Shown here: piece after piece, positions 15,069-23,501 of the stretch | Numbering within the stretch: position 1 is the stretch's first letter | How the letters are laid out: every line of letters starts with the position of its first letter | Assembly: GCA_040391535.1 (NCBI GenBank) | Contig: JBEBXQ010000037.1 | Coordinates: forward strand, 1-32,922 | Source of the DNA: JBEBXQ01 sp040391535 | GTDB taxonomy: Bacteria > Bacteroidota > Bacteroidia > Cytophagales > Spirosomataceae | DNA: 32,922 nt | Reading direction: 5' to 3' | The notes under the pieces: generated by a model | Databases searched by the model: none | The model's input: the letters and a program-made list of their open reading frames with translations, nothing else | Told to the model about the DNA's origin: nothing | Position numbers and translations under genes: made by a program

Positions 15069-16847
15069 ATGAAAATATTTTCCGGATCCACGATCCTGCC
15101 GGTCTTTTTACTCTTCACAGGAACAGCGCTGCAAATAACTGCACAGGAGCCTCTGAAGAAGAATACCGGATTTTATCAGTTTCTGACTGATGATCCGAAC
15201 CAGAAACCATTTATAAGCGACAGAAAGGGTATTATCGCGGAAAATGGTATTGTAGCTTCTGCACATCCTGTGGCTTCACAGGTAGGTGTCGAAATTCTGA
15301 AGAAAGGCGGTAATGCCATAGATGCAGCCATTGCCGTCAAGTTTGCGCTGGCCGTTGTTCACCCGTCAGCCGGAAATATCGGCGGGGGCGGTTTCCTGGT
15401 ATATCGTGATCATTCGGGAAAAGCTTACAGTATTGATTTCAGGGAGAAGGCTCCTGTGAAAGGGCATAAAGACATGTATCTGACCGATAAAGGAGACGTG
15501 ATAGAAGGGTTAAGTATTCACGGCGGGCTGGCGAGCGGCGTTCCCGGATCGGTGGACGGGATGGTGGAAGCACACGGGCGTTTTGGCCTGCTTCCCTGGA
15601 AAAGCCTGCTGCAGCCTGCTATTGACATTGCAGAAAACGGTGTAATTCAGACCGAAAAAGAAGCCCGTGGACTCAACGCTGTAAAAAGCAGGCTTCAGGA
15701 ACTGAATCCGGGAAGTTCTTATTTCATCCGCCACGACGGACGCGGCTGGCAGGAAGGAGATACATTGATTCAGAAAGATCTGGCCAATGCTTTGAAACGT
15801 ATTCAGCAAAAAGGCCGGAACGGGTTTTATAAAGGAAAGACGGCAAAGCTGCTGGTAAAGCAGATGAAACGAAGCAATGGTATTATTTCTAAAAAGGACC
15901 TGAAAGACTATCATGCCGTCTGGCGTGAACCTGTTACCGGTGATTATAAGGAATACAAACTCATCACCATGGCTCCTCCGTCCAGCGGAGGAATAGCCCT
16001 GATGCAGCTATTGCGGCTGACAGAACCTTATCCATTGCAGCAATGGGGATGGAACAGCGACTCAACCACCAGAGTCATGATAGAAGCAGAGCGCCGCGTG
16101 TATGCCGACCGCTCCGAGTTTCTGGGTGATCCTGATTTTGTAAAGATTCCGTCAGAAACACTTATTTCAAGAGATTATCTGAAAGAACGCTGGCAAGACT
16201 TTTCATTCAGTCAGGCCACGCCGAGTGCGGCGATCAAAGCGGGCAATGTGCCCGGATATGAAAGCCCCGAAACCACCCATTACTCCATTGTTGACAAAGA
16301 TGGGAATGCTGTCTCTGTTACCACTACCATTAACGGTGGCTACGGAAGCCTTGTGACAGTCAAAGGAGCCGGATTTCTGATGAATAATGAAATGGACGAC
16401 TTCAGTATTAAGCCTGGTGTTGCCAATATGTTCGGGCTGGTAGGAAATAAGGCCAACGCGATTCAACCCGGAAAACGGATGTTGTCATCAATGACACCCA
16501 CCATCCTTGAAAAAAACGGGAAACTCTTTATGGTGGTGGGGACACCCGGCGGGTCAACCATTATTACGTCCGTTTTTCAGACGATCCTGAACGTGACAGA
16601 ACACCGGATGACTATGCAGCAGGCCGTCAATGCGCTCAAATTCCATCATCAATGGTTACCCGACCGTACCACCTTTGAAACCGGAGCCTTCAGTGAAAAT
16701 ACATTGCAGAAGCTGCGTAACTCAGGCTATACCATTGAGGCCCAAAATAATACGATAGGAAGAATGGATTGTATTCTGGTTTTACCGGATGGAAAACTGG
16801 AAGGTGGTTCGGATCCGAGAGGAGATGATACCAGTATCGGTTATTAA
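15069..16847 (+). CDS. ggt: Gamma-glutamyltransferase (glutathione hydrolase)
   Basis: 592 residues, the usual precursor length. A signal peptide (ILPVFLLFTGTALQITA, cleavage near residue 25) sends it to the periplasm. The enzyme removes or transfers the gamma-glutamyl group of glutathione and related peptides. The N-terminal half shows the family block VEILKKGGNAIDAAIAVKFAL and NIGGGGFLVYR. The precursor should cut itself before Thr402 in PETTHYSIVDKDGNAVSVT, giving a small subunit that starts with the catalytic Thr. Further family motifs are MNNEMDDF, PGKRMLSSMTPTI and VGTPGGS. All key elements are present, so it looks functional. It is transcribed alone. Confidence 0.96.
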   Translation: MKIFSGSTILPVFLLFTGTALQITAQEPLKKNTGFYQFLTDDPNQKPFISDRKGIIAENGIVASAHPVASQVGVEILKKGGNAIDAAIAVKFALAVVHPSAGNIGGGGFLVYRDHSGKAYSIDFREKAPVKGHKDMYLTDKGDVIEGLSIHGGLASGVPGSVDGMVEAHGRFGLLPWKSLLQPAIDIAENGVIQTEKEARGLNAVKSRLQELNPGSSYFIRHDGRGWQEGDTLIQKDLANALKRIQQKGRNGFYKGKTAKLLVKQMKRSNGIISKKDLKDYHAVWREPVTGDYKEYKLITMAPPSSGGIALMQLLRLTEPYPLQQWGWNSDSTTRVMIEAERRVYADRSEFLGDPDFVKIPSETLISRDYLKERWQDFSFSQATPSAAIKAGNVPGYESPETTHYSIVDKDGNAVSVTTTINGGYGSLVTVKGAGFLMNNEMDDFSIKPGVANMFGLVGNKANAIQPGKRMLSSMTPTILEKNGKLFMVVGTPGGSTIITSVFQTILNVTEHRMTMQQAVNALKFHHQWLPDRTTFETGAFSENTLQKLRNSGYTIEAQNNTIGRMDCILVLPDGKLEGGSDPRGDDTSIGY

Positions 16848-16947
16848 TGAAAGACAGCTATAGTAAGTTGTTTAAATTATTGGGGATGTCCTTATTTTTC
16901 TCTTATTTTACGCCCAGAAACAGTTATTCGCACCAAATTTCAAATAT

Positions 16948-16965
16948 AAAGATTACATAATCTTT
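16948..16965. promoter_or_regulatory. 8-bp inverted repeat just before the epimerase gene
   Basis: AAAGATTA and TAATCTTT flank CA, ending 10 bp before the ATG at 16976. It could be an operator or, if transcribed, a hairpin overlapping the ribosome-binding region of the sugar cassette. No consensus -7 box was recognised in the 128-bp gap. Confidence 0.4.
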
Positions 16966-16975
16966 CACCGTACTC

Positions 16976-18052
16976 ATGAATGTTGCTCTTGTAACCGGCT
17001 CAGCCGGATTAATCGGCAGTGAATCAGTTGCTTTTCTTGCCGACAAATTTGATGTTATCGTAGGTGTTGACAATAACCTTCGTCAGTATTTTTTCGGAGA
17101 AGATGGCAACACCGAATGGAACCGCAACCGCATCCAGGAAAAATATAACAATTACAAACATTATCAGGCCGATATCCGTGAGGTATCACAACTGGAACCT
17201 ATTTTTAAGGAATACGGAACTGATATAAAAATGATCGTTCACACGGCAGCACAACCCAGCCACGACTGGGCGGCCAAAGAACCTTTCACTGACTTCTCGG
17301 TCAATGCAACCGGAACGCTCAATATGCTGGAAATGTGCCGTCTGCATTCTCCCGAAGCCGTTTTCATTTTTACTTCTACCAATAAAGTCTATGGAGATAA
17401 CCCCAATTACCTGCCATTGGTAGAACTTGAAAACCGTTGGGAAATCGACGAAAATCATCCTTATTTCAGAAACGGAATTGATGAAAAGCTGAGCATTGAC
17501 CATACCAAGCATTCCGTATTCGGTGCGTCCAAAGTGGCGGCAGATATTATGGTGCAGGAATACGGCCGCTATTTCGGAATGAAAACCGGGATTTTCAGAG
17601 GCGGTTGTCTTACCGGCCCCAACCACTCAGGGGCACAGTTGCATGGCTTTCTGGCGTATCTGATGAAATGCGCCATTACCGGAACACAGTATACTATTTT
17701 CGGATATAAGGGAAAACAGGTTCGTGATAATATCCATAGCCATGATCTGGTAAATATGTTCTGGCATTTCTATCAGAATCCACGCCCGGGTGAGGTATAT
17801 AATGCCGGTGGAGGACGTTTTGCCAATTGTTCCATGCTGGAGGCTATTACCCTTTGTGAACAGATCACGGGAAATAAAATGAATTATGTTTATTCAGATA
17901 CCAACCGTATTGGTGACCACATCTGGTATGTAAGTGACCTTTCGAAATTCAAAGATCACTACCCGACCTGGAACTGGGAATTCGGACTAACAGAAACATT
18001 AACACAAATTCACGATGGTATTTCGGCACGATTGAACGGAACTGCCTCTTAG
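16976..18052 (+). CDS. NAD-dependent nucleotide-sugar epimerase/dehydratase (SDR), Phe for catalytic Tyr
   Basis: 358 residues. Extended SDR with the N-terminal NAD motif TGSAGLIGS, a FTSTNKVYGDNPNYLP active-site segment, and a sequence most like CDP-paratose/tyvelose 2-epimerases (HTAAQPSHDWAAKEP, GGCLTGPNHSGAQLHGFL, QVRDNIHSHDLV). The usual YxxxK motif reads FGASK here, so the position of the catalytic Tyr is Phe182, with Lys186 kept. I recall similar proteins with this replacement in other genomes, so it may mark a subfamily instead of a dead enzyme. It is the first gene of a cassette with the GT2 gene 7 bp downstream, so it probably makes or modifies the nucleotide sugar used by it. Confidence 0.88.
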   Translation: MNVALVTGSAGLIGSESVAFLADKFDVIVGVDNNLRQYFFGEDGNTEWNRNRIQEKYNNYKHYQADIREVSQLEPIFKEYGTDIKMIVHTAAQPSHDWAAKEPFTDFSVNATGTLNMLEMCRLHSPEAVFIFTSTNKVYGDNPNYLPLVELENRWEIDENHPYFRNGIDEKLSIDHTKHSVFGASKVAADIMVQEYGRYFGMKTGIFRGGCLTGPNHSGAQLHGFLAYLMKCAITGTQYTIFGYKGKQVRDNIHSHDLVNMFWHFYQNPRPGEVYNAGGGRFANCSMLEAITLCEQITGNKMNYVYSDTNRIGDHIWYVSDLSKFKDHYPTWNWEFGLTETLTQIHDGISARLNGTAS

Positions 18053-18059
18053 TTGCTAT

Positions 18060-19007
18060 ATGATGCAGGAAAAGTATGTTTTTGTTATTCCGCAGTTTAA
18101 TGACTGGGAAGCGTTAAACTTACTGATTGCCCGGATCAACAGAGATGTGGATGAAGAAATTCTCGCAACCACATCTCTGTTGATTATAGATGATTGCTCT
18201 TCAAATCCACAGCCTGTACCCTATACACCCTTCAAAGGAAAGGAAATCAAACAGGTCACGCTCGCCCGCAATCTCGGACATCAGCGCGCTATTGCTATCG
18301 GCCTGTCTTACGTTGATGCCCAAATGGATTGTGACAAAATAGTGGTGCTCGATGCAGATGGAGAAGATGCTCCGGCCGATATCAACAGACTGATCAGCAA
18401 GTCCCGGGAAAGTCCTGATAAAATTATCTTTGCACGCCGGACGAAGCGGCAGGAAAGTTTACTTTTCCGCAGCCTGTATATTGTCTACAAGTCATTGTTT
18501 AAAATACTGACAGGCAAAATTATTACTTTCGGCAATTTCAGTATCATCCCGCGCAAGCGTCTGTTTAACCTGGTGAGAGTCTCTGAAATATGGAATAACT
18601 ATCCTGTAGGTATAATCCGTTCCCGCATCCCCTATGATGATATTCCCACTGAAAGGGCGAAAAGACTGGCAGGAGAAAGCAAAATGAACCTGGTATCACT
18701 GATTTTACATGGTTTCAGCGCTATTTCCGTAATGATCGATATGACAGCAGTAAGGATTCTCATTTTTTCAGTTCTTCTCTCCGTCATTGCAGGAATATTT
18801 ATCTGTACCATTATTTTCCTGAAAATCATTGGTAATGCTACGCCGGGGTGGGCCTCTACATTGGGAGTTACCTTATTAATGCTTATTTTTCAGGCATTTA
18901 CCATATCTCTTTTTCTGGTTTTTATGGTTTTACATTCCCGGACACAACAGCATTTTATTCCGGCATTACAATACAAGGATTTCATTGCTAAAATCGAAAC
19001 GATCTGA
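18060..19007 (+). CDS. Family 2 glycosyltransferase with C-terminal membrane anchor
   Basis: 315 residues. GT-A fold: IPQFNDWEALNLLIARI, IIDDCSS, LARNLGHQRAIAIGLSY and the metal-binding DADGED with Asp98 and Asp100. Two membrane helices follow at about residues 224-255 and 262-292. This is the plan of DPM1/GtrB-like enzymes, which load a sugar from a nucleotide donor onto a polyprenyl phosphate on the cytoplasmic face. It starts 7 bp after the epimerase and ends 5 bp before the GT-C-like gene. A perfect 16-bp inverted repeat lies in codons 26-42. Confidence 0.88.
   Translation: MMQEKYVFVIPQFNDWEALNLLIARINRDVDEEILATTSLLIIDDCSSNPQPVPYTPFKGKEIKQVTLARNLGHQRAIAIGLSYVDAQMDCDKIVVLDADGEDAPADINRLISKSRESPDKIIFARRTKRQESLLFRSLYIVYKSLFKILTGKIITFGNFSIIPRKRLFNLVRVSEIWNNYPVGIIRSRIPYDDIPTERAKRLAGESKMNLVSLILHGFSAISVMIDMTAVRILIFSVLLSVIAGIFICTIIFLKIIGNATPGWASTLGVTLLMLIFQAFTISLFLVFMVLHSRTQQHFIPALQYKDFIAKIETI
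18135..18184. repeat. Perfect 16-bp inverted repeat within the GT2 gene
   Basis: ATCAACAGAGATGTGG (18135-18150) and CCACATCTCTGTTGAT (18169-18184) are exact complements with an 18-base loop; the loop itself contains AGAA-A-TTCT. It lies fully inside the coding sequence, over residues 26-42. No T-run follows, so it is not a usual terminator. Confidence 0.75.
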
Positions 19008-19012
19008 ACAAT

Positions 19013-20620
19013 ATGCCAGCTGACGGTATATATGCAACAGGATACGGAATTGCCATTTACGGACTTGCGCTGTATCTGACAGCTACAGCACTCCGGCGAC
19101 AAACCAGCAATAGCATATTTACGGCTGCCAGCCTTCTCCTGATTGTCATTGCCCGGCTACCGTCTGTTTTGTTTAACCGGGAGCTTAATGCTGACGAAAG
19201 CCAGGTCATCAGTCATGCGATTACATTACTTCAGGACCCCGTTTACTGGCGTTCGGTGGATGGGACAACGATCGGCCCTCTGAATAATTACCTCTTGGTA
19301 ATACCCGGTTTACTGGGCTTTACGATCGATTATTCGACCAGCCGCTTCATGGGGTTGTTATGTGTAATCGGGTCATTATTCTTTTTCAGGAAAACCATTC
19401 AGATACTCTACGGAGAGAAAATATCACGTTTGGCCCTATTGTTTCCCCTGTTTTTCCTTGCTTTTACGTATCATTCAGACTTCCTTCATTATTCCAGTGA
19501 GCAACTGCCGCTGTTTCTGTTGTCTGTTGCTTTATATTTACTGATAAGAGTTTATCAGATGCAGGCTACCGTGCCGGCACATGCGTATTTATTAGGGCTT
19601 GCAACCGGAATGGTACCCTTTGCAAAATTACAGGCCGTTCCACCCGCATTGGTACTCGCTCTTGCCGGTACTTTTATCTGTTACCGTGCATTCCGGATCC
19701 AGCGAAGCTATAAGTCCCTCACTGCCATCTTAGCCGGAGGTATCTCATTTCCTGTACTGGTGCTGCTATTTGTAATTTTCAATGGACTTTGGGCAGATTT
19801 CCTCACTTTTTATATTGAAGGAAATGCGATTTATGCTGGTGGCAATAACTTTACCGAAATCCCTGCCACCTTTCTGAACCTTCTGTCGCTGAGTCAGGAT
19901 TACTATGTATATTTTATCCTTTTTCTTGTTTTACTGGCCGTAGGAGGTATTGTTTTACCGGATTTTAAGAGAAAAAGCAGTTTTATTCTACAGGTATCCC
20001 TGTTGTATTTTCTGGCCTCCCTGTACGCCATTACCAAGTCTGAAAACGCATTTGTACACTATCTCAATCTGGGAATTTACCCTGTAGCTTTCTGCCTTGC
20101 CCATTTTATTTCCAAACGTTCCGACCGGTGGTTTCAATATGGCGCATGGGTGCTGCTGATATGGTTTGTAGCCAACGATCTGCAGAACCCGAACAGGTTT
20201 CAGGAATTAAAAACACGGATTTCAGCGAGGGGCATACATCAAAGTCCTGTAGTAGAAGCACTCTTACCCTACACCCGGACAGGAGATTATATGGTGGTAT
20301 GGGGCTGGCAATGCCGGTATTATGTAGAAGCAGGACTGGCTCAGGGAACAGCCGAAAACCACTCCGAACGCAGTATTTTTGACCATCCTCTCCGGCAGCA
20401 ATACCGTGACCGGTATATGCAGGATCTTCACAGAAATAAACCCGTAGTATTTATAGACGCCGTAGGAAAAAACAGTCTGTGGGTTCAGGACAAAACCAGC
20501 CAGGGATATGAAAGCTTTCCCGGGCTGGCTGGCTATATAACTGAAAACTATGTTTTCCAGGGAGAAATAGACGGAGACAGATTGTTTATCCGGAAAGACC
20601 GGATAAACAAAGCCTTATAA
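19013..20620 (+). CDS. Polytopic membrane protein, GT-C-type glycosyltransferase-like
   Basis: 535 residues with about ten hydrophobic helices and a soluble C-terminal part of some 130 residues. The first external loop holds NRELNADESQVISHA, with Asp61-Glu62 in the place of the catalytic acidic pair of GT-C enzymes (ArnT, PMT and relatives), and the TIGPLNNYLL segment fits the same group. Such enzymes take a sugar from a polyprenyl-phosphate donor and attach it to lipid, glycan or protein on the outer face of the membrane. The preceding GT2 gene would supply the donor. The acceptor is unknown. The ATG lies 5 bp after the GT2 stop, so the three genes form one operon. Confidence 0.75.
   Translation: MPADGIYATGYGIAIYGLALYLTATALRRQTSNSIFTAASLLLIVIARLPSVLFNRELNADESQVISHAITLLQDPVYWRSVDGTTIGPLNNYLLVIPGLLGFTIDYSTSRFMGLLCVIGSLFFFRKTIQILYGEKISRLALLFPLFFLAFTYHSDFLHYSSEQLPLFLLSVALYLLIRVYQMQATVPAHAYLLGLATGMVPFAKLQAVPPALVLALAGTFICYRAFRIQRSYKSLTAILAGGISFPVLVLLFVIFNGLWADFLTFYIEGNAIYAGGNNFTEIPATFLNLLSLSQDYYVYFILFLVLLAVGGIVLPDFKRKSSFILQVSLLYFLASLYAITKSENAFVHYLNLGIYPVAFCLAHFISKRSDRWFQYGAWVLLIWFVANDLQNPNRFQELKTRISARGIHQSPVVEALLPYTRTGDYMVVWGWQCRYYVEAGLAQGTAENHSERSIFDHPLRQQYRDRYMQDLHRNKPVVFIDAVGKNSLWVQDKTSQGYESFPGLAGYITENYVFQGEIDGDRLFIRKDRINKAL
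20582..20610. terminator. 12-bp hairpin at the end of the sugar operon
   Basis: TTGTTTATCCGG (20582-20593) and CCGGATAAACAA (20599-20610) pair perfectly with a 5-base loop. They lie in the last codons of the GT-C-like gene, 27 bp from the 3' end of the convergent Rrf2 gene. A T-run is absent on both strands. It is likely a transcript-end structure shared by both convergent units. Confidence 0.5.
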
Positions 20621-20637
20621 TGATGGTGACAATACTG

Positions 20638-21045
20638 TCAACCCAGATCTTTAAGCGTTGTGCTGTCAAGCACCGTCAGATTGGCGTCCCGCCATCTTTG
20701 CATGATAATTCTTAAGCTACAGTTTTCCTCATCCACGCAATCGTCGCATTTGCCATAGAAATACAGCGAAACACAAAGCGTAGGAGAAATAGGCCCGTCA
20801 ATAATCCGAAGTACTTTTGAAAAATTTACCTCTTCCGGCGGCACCCTTAGCATATAACCACCTCCTTTTCCCTTCTGGCTCTGCAAAATTCCGTTATTCC
20901 GGAGATCAAGCAGAATTGCCTCGAGAAATTTCTTGGGGATTTTTTCCTTTTCTGAAATCCGCGAAATCAAAACAGGTCCTTTTCCGTACTCTTCTGTTAA
21001 TACTTTAAGGGCTTTAATAGCATATTTGGCTTTTTTCGAAATCAT
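20638..21045 (-). CDS. Rrf2 family transcriptional regulator, cysteine-rich
   Basis: 135 residues. N-terminal winged helix (MISKKAKYAIKALKVLTEEY, then the recognition part IPKKFLEAILLDLRNNGILQSQKGKGGGYML). The C-terminal part carries four Cys: 91, 100, 103 and 109, in the order C-x8-C-x2-C-x5-C. IscR and NsrR use three Cys in this region for an iron-sulfur cluster, so this protein probably also senses a cluster, redox state, NO or sulfur (inference). No isc, suf or cys genes are adjacent, so the targets cannot be named. It is convergent with the sugar operon and has its own promoter. Confidence 0.92.
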   Translation of the reverse strand: MISKKAKYAIKALKVLTEEYGKGPVLISRISEKEKIPKKFLEAILLDLRNNGILQSQKGKGGGYMLRVPPEEVNFSKVLRIIDGPISPTLCVSLYFYGKCDDCVDEENCSLRIIMQRWRDANLTVLDSTTLKDLG

Positions 21046-21079
21046 GGATATAAAATGACAACTTAACGAAATACTTTAT

Positions 21080-21110
21080 CAAACTTACGAATATATTATC
21101 TTATCAACAA
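21080..21110 (-). promoter_or_regulatory. Promoter of the rrf2 gene
   Basis: On the minus strand TAAGTTTG (21080-21087) matches TAnnTTTG exactly. TTG lies 20 bp upstream (21108-21110), with a second TTG at 17 bp (21105-21107). Transcription would begin near 21075, about 30 bases before the ATG. Confidence 0.6.
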
Positions 21111-21122
21111 ATCAATATCAGA

Positions 21123-21136
21123 TTGAAATATTTCAA
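21123..21136. promoter_or_regulatory. 14-bp palindrome upstream of the rrf2 promoter
   Basis: TTGAAATATTTCAA is a perfect palindrome that begins 13 bp upstream of the -33 element of the rrf2 promoter. It is a candidate operator for the regulator itself or another factor. Confidence 0.35.
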
Positions 21137-21400
21137 CGTTAAGCTGATTCAATCCGGTCTTTTTTATGGATTTTTCTGACTGAATCCGAATTCAGACACC
21201 AATGATCAGATCCCTTATTTTCATTCAAAAATAACGGTTTTCTCACTGCTTATCTTTCATTCCGGCTTATCAGTATATATTCGCTATAACTGGCAAAGGT
21301 ACAAAATTTAATAATCAGGCACTAATCACCACTACGGACCTTCTGTGTAAATACTGTACTTTTCAAATAATATCTGCATTATTATTAACGGTTTTAGCTT
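21137..21400. other. Intergenic stretch between rrf2 and ABC-F genes
   Basis: No gene is seen. The stretch holds CTGAAT-CCGA-ATTCAG, a 6-bp dyad at 21180-21195, and a minus-strand TACCTTTG box at 21294-21301 facing rrf2. If active, the latter would give rrf2 a leader of about 240 bases or drive a small RNA; no matching -33 TTG was found. The rest is AT-rich and featureless. Confidence 0.3.
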
Positions 21401-21408
21401 TACCTTTG
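21401..21408 (+). promoter_or_regulatory. -7 box for the ABC-F gene, possibly leaderless
   Basis: TACCTTTG is an exact TAnnTTTG match that ends only 4 bp before the ATG at 21413. Transcription from it would start at or next to the start codon. No good -33 TTG was found. Confidence 0.45.
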
Positions 21409-21412
21409 TATC

Positions 21413-23341
21413 ATGATTGCGATAACAAACTTAAGCTATTTCCTGGGTGACCGTCCTCTGTATGACGGAGCCTCATTACACATCAAGCCAAAACAGAAGA
21501 TAGGGCTGATCGGACTAAACGGAACAGGTAAATCTACCTTACTGAGACTGATTAACGGGGAATTCCAGCCCGATGGCGGAACCATTTCCAAATCAGGGGA
21601 TTGTTCCATCGGATTCCTTAATCAGGATCTGCTTTCGTACCAGTCTGAAAACTCCATTCTGTCTGTGGCCATGGAGGCCTTTGAAAGGCAAAACCAGTTG
21701 CAGGCTCAAATGGACAAGATCCTTCATGAAATGGAGGTTAATTACCGGGACGAACTGGTTGACAAGCTTTCCCGCGTACAGGAAGAGTTTGAAGCACTCG
21801 ACGGATATACGATTCAATCCAAAGCAGAGGCCATCCTGGAAGGCCTGGGGTTTAGCACAAGCGATCTTCAGCGTCCCCTGCAACTCTTTTCCGGAGGATG
21901 GAGAATGCGGGTAATGCTGGCCAAGCTGCTGTTGCAGAAACCGGCTTTACTCATGCTCGATGAGCCAACCAACCACCTTGACTTACCTTCCATTCAATGG
22001 GTGGAAAAATATGTTCAAAGCTATGAAGGTGCCGTTATTGTGGTTTCTCACGACCGTCAGTTTCTGGACAACGTAGTAGACACAACCGTAGAAGTAGCCA
22101 ATGCCAGTCTGAACCTGTATTCGGGGAATTACTCTTTCTACCTTGAAGAGAAGGAGCTTCGTAATGAAATACAACGGGGTGCTTATGAAAATCAGCAGGC
22201 CAAAATAAGGCAGACCGAACGGTTCATCGAACGGTTCAAAGCCAAAGCCACTAAATCAAAACAGGTGCAAAGCCGGGTAAAATCGCTTGAAAGGCTGGAA
22301 AAAGTAGATGAAGTGATCGATGAGAACGTAAGGGTACACTTCCGGTTTCAGTTTACCACACAGCCGGGGCGCCATATTCTGCAACTGGAAGATGTTTCCA
22401 AAGCTTACGGTGAAAAAGTGATCCTCGACCATAGCAATATCAGTATGGAAAGAGGAGATAAAATTGCCCTGATCGGAGCCAACGGGCGCGGAAAATCAAC
22501 CTTGCTCCGTATTGTTTCAGGCAGCGAGCCTATTGAAGGCAAACGCCGCCTGGGGCACAATGTGGCCTTCACATTCTATGCCCAGCATCAGCTTGAATCA
22601 CTCAATATCGAGCACAACCTGCTCGAAGAGCTCAAATACGCCAATCCTGCCAAATCAGAAACAGAACTAAGAACCGTTCTGGGATGTTTTCTGTTTTCGG
22701 GAGACGATGTTTTCAAAAAGATCAAAGTGCTTTCAGGCGGGGAAAAATCAAGGGTTGCGCTGGCAAAAGTATTGCTTTCCCAGGCCAACTTCCTGCTACT
22801 GGATGAGCCTACCAACCACCTTGACATGCAATCGGTCAATATCCTGACGCAGGCCTTGCAGCAGTACGAAGGAAGCTACATTGTCGTTTCCCACGACCGC
22901 TATTTTGTAGAAGCTATCGCCAATAAAATCTGGTATATTGAAGATCATCAGATCAAAGAATATCCCGGAACGTATGCTGAGTATAACCGCTGGATGGAAG
23001 AAAGGGGAGTTTTGCCGGATAATACCCCTGCCAAATTAACCAGTCTGAAAGAAACCAATCCTGAAAAAACGAAACCTGAGCCGGTGAAGGCAAATGTTGT
23101 TCAGCATAAACCTAACCTGGCTAAAATACAAAAGCAGATTACTGAACTCGAAGAAAAAGTTACCCAACTCGAAAACAGAAAAGCACATCTGGAATCAGAA
23201 CTGGCACGGCCTGAAATTTTTTCGGATAATAAAAAACTCGCGGAAACCAACCGGCAATATGATCTTGTCAGCAAAGAGCTGAATGATACCGGAAAAGCCT
23301 GGGAAGACGCGATGCTGGAAATGGAAGCTGTAGGAAACTAA
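21413..23341 (+). CDS. ABC-F family ATPase
   Basis: 642 residues with two ABC domains in one chain and no membrane segment, the ABC-F plan. Domain 1: Walker A at 34-42 (GLNGTGKST), signature FSGGWRMR, Walker B LLMLDEPTNHLD. A basic linker follows at about 240-310, including RFIERFKAKATKSKQVQSR, as expected for the P-site tRNA-interaction motif. Domain 2: Walker A at 355-363 (GANGRGKST), signature LSGGEKSR, Walker B FLLLDEPTNHLD. The C-terminus from about 560 is a charged coiled coil (ITELEEKVTQLENRKAHLESEL), similar to Uup. ABC-F proteins act on the ribosome in translation quality control or in antibiotic protection. Its catalytic residues are intact; which subfamily it belongs to needs a tree. 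Confidence 0.95.
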   Translation: MIAITNLSYFLGDRPLYDGASLHIKPKQKIGLIGLNGTGKSTLLRLINGEFQPDGGTISKSGDCSIGFLNQDLLSYQSENSILSVAMEAFERQNQLQAQMDKILHEMEVNYRDELVDKLSRVQEEFEALDGYTIQSKAEAILEGLGFSTSDLQRPLQLFSGGWRMRVMLAKLLLQKPALLMLDEPTNHLDLPSIQWVEKYVQSYEGAVIVVSHDRQFLDNVVDTTVEVANASLNLYSGNYSFYLEEKELRNEIQRGAYENQQAKIRQTERFIERFKAKATKSKQVQSRVKSLERLEKVDEVIDENVRVHFRFQFTTQPGRHILQLEDVSKAYGEKVILDHSNISMERGDKIALIGANGRGKSTLLRIVSGSEPIEGKRRLGHNVAFTFYAQHQLESLNIEHNLLEELKYANPAKSETELRTVLGCFLFSGDDVFKKIKVLSGGEKSRVALAKVLLSQANFLLLDEPTNHLDMQSVNILTQALQQYEGSYIVVSHDRYFVEAIANKIWYIEDHQIKEYPGTYAEYNRWMEERGVLPDNTPAKLTSLKETNPEKTKPEPVKANVVQHKPNLAKIQKQITELEEKVTQLENRKAHLESELARPEIFSDNKKLAETNRQYDLVSKELNDTGKAWEDAMLEMEAVGN

Positions 23342-23357
23342 CCGTATTCTTCATTTT

Positions 23358-23403
23358 TACAAGAGACTTTCAATCCTGTTTTGTAGTCTCTTGTATATTT
23401 TAA
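23358..23403 (+). terminator. Terminator of the ABC-F gene
   Basis: TACAAGAGACT (23358-23368) and AGTCTCTTGTA (23385-23395) pair perfectly over 11 bp and are followed by TATTTTAA. The hairpin begins 17 bp after the stop codon. Confidence 0.75.
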
Positions 23404-23486
23404 TATTCCGGAACTTTTGACAAAGTGAAGTGACTTTTCTATATTGAGTCCTGTCTAACAATATGTTCTATCATTGAAACAACTTT

Positions 23487-23494
23487 TACCTTTG
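23487..23494 (+). promoter_or_regulatory. -7 box for the M28 peptidase gene
   Basis: TACCTTTG matches TAnnTTTG exactly and ends 7 bp before the ATG at 23502. This again implies a very short or absent leader. If translation instead begins at the internal ATG at 23544, the leader would be about 45 bases. Confidence 0.4.
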
Positions 23495-23501
23495 AATCTG
23501 C

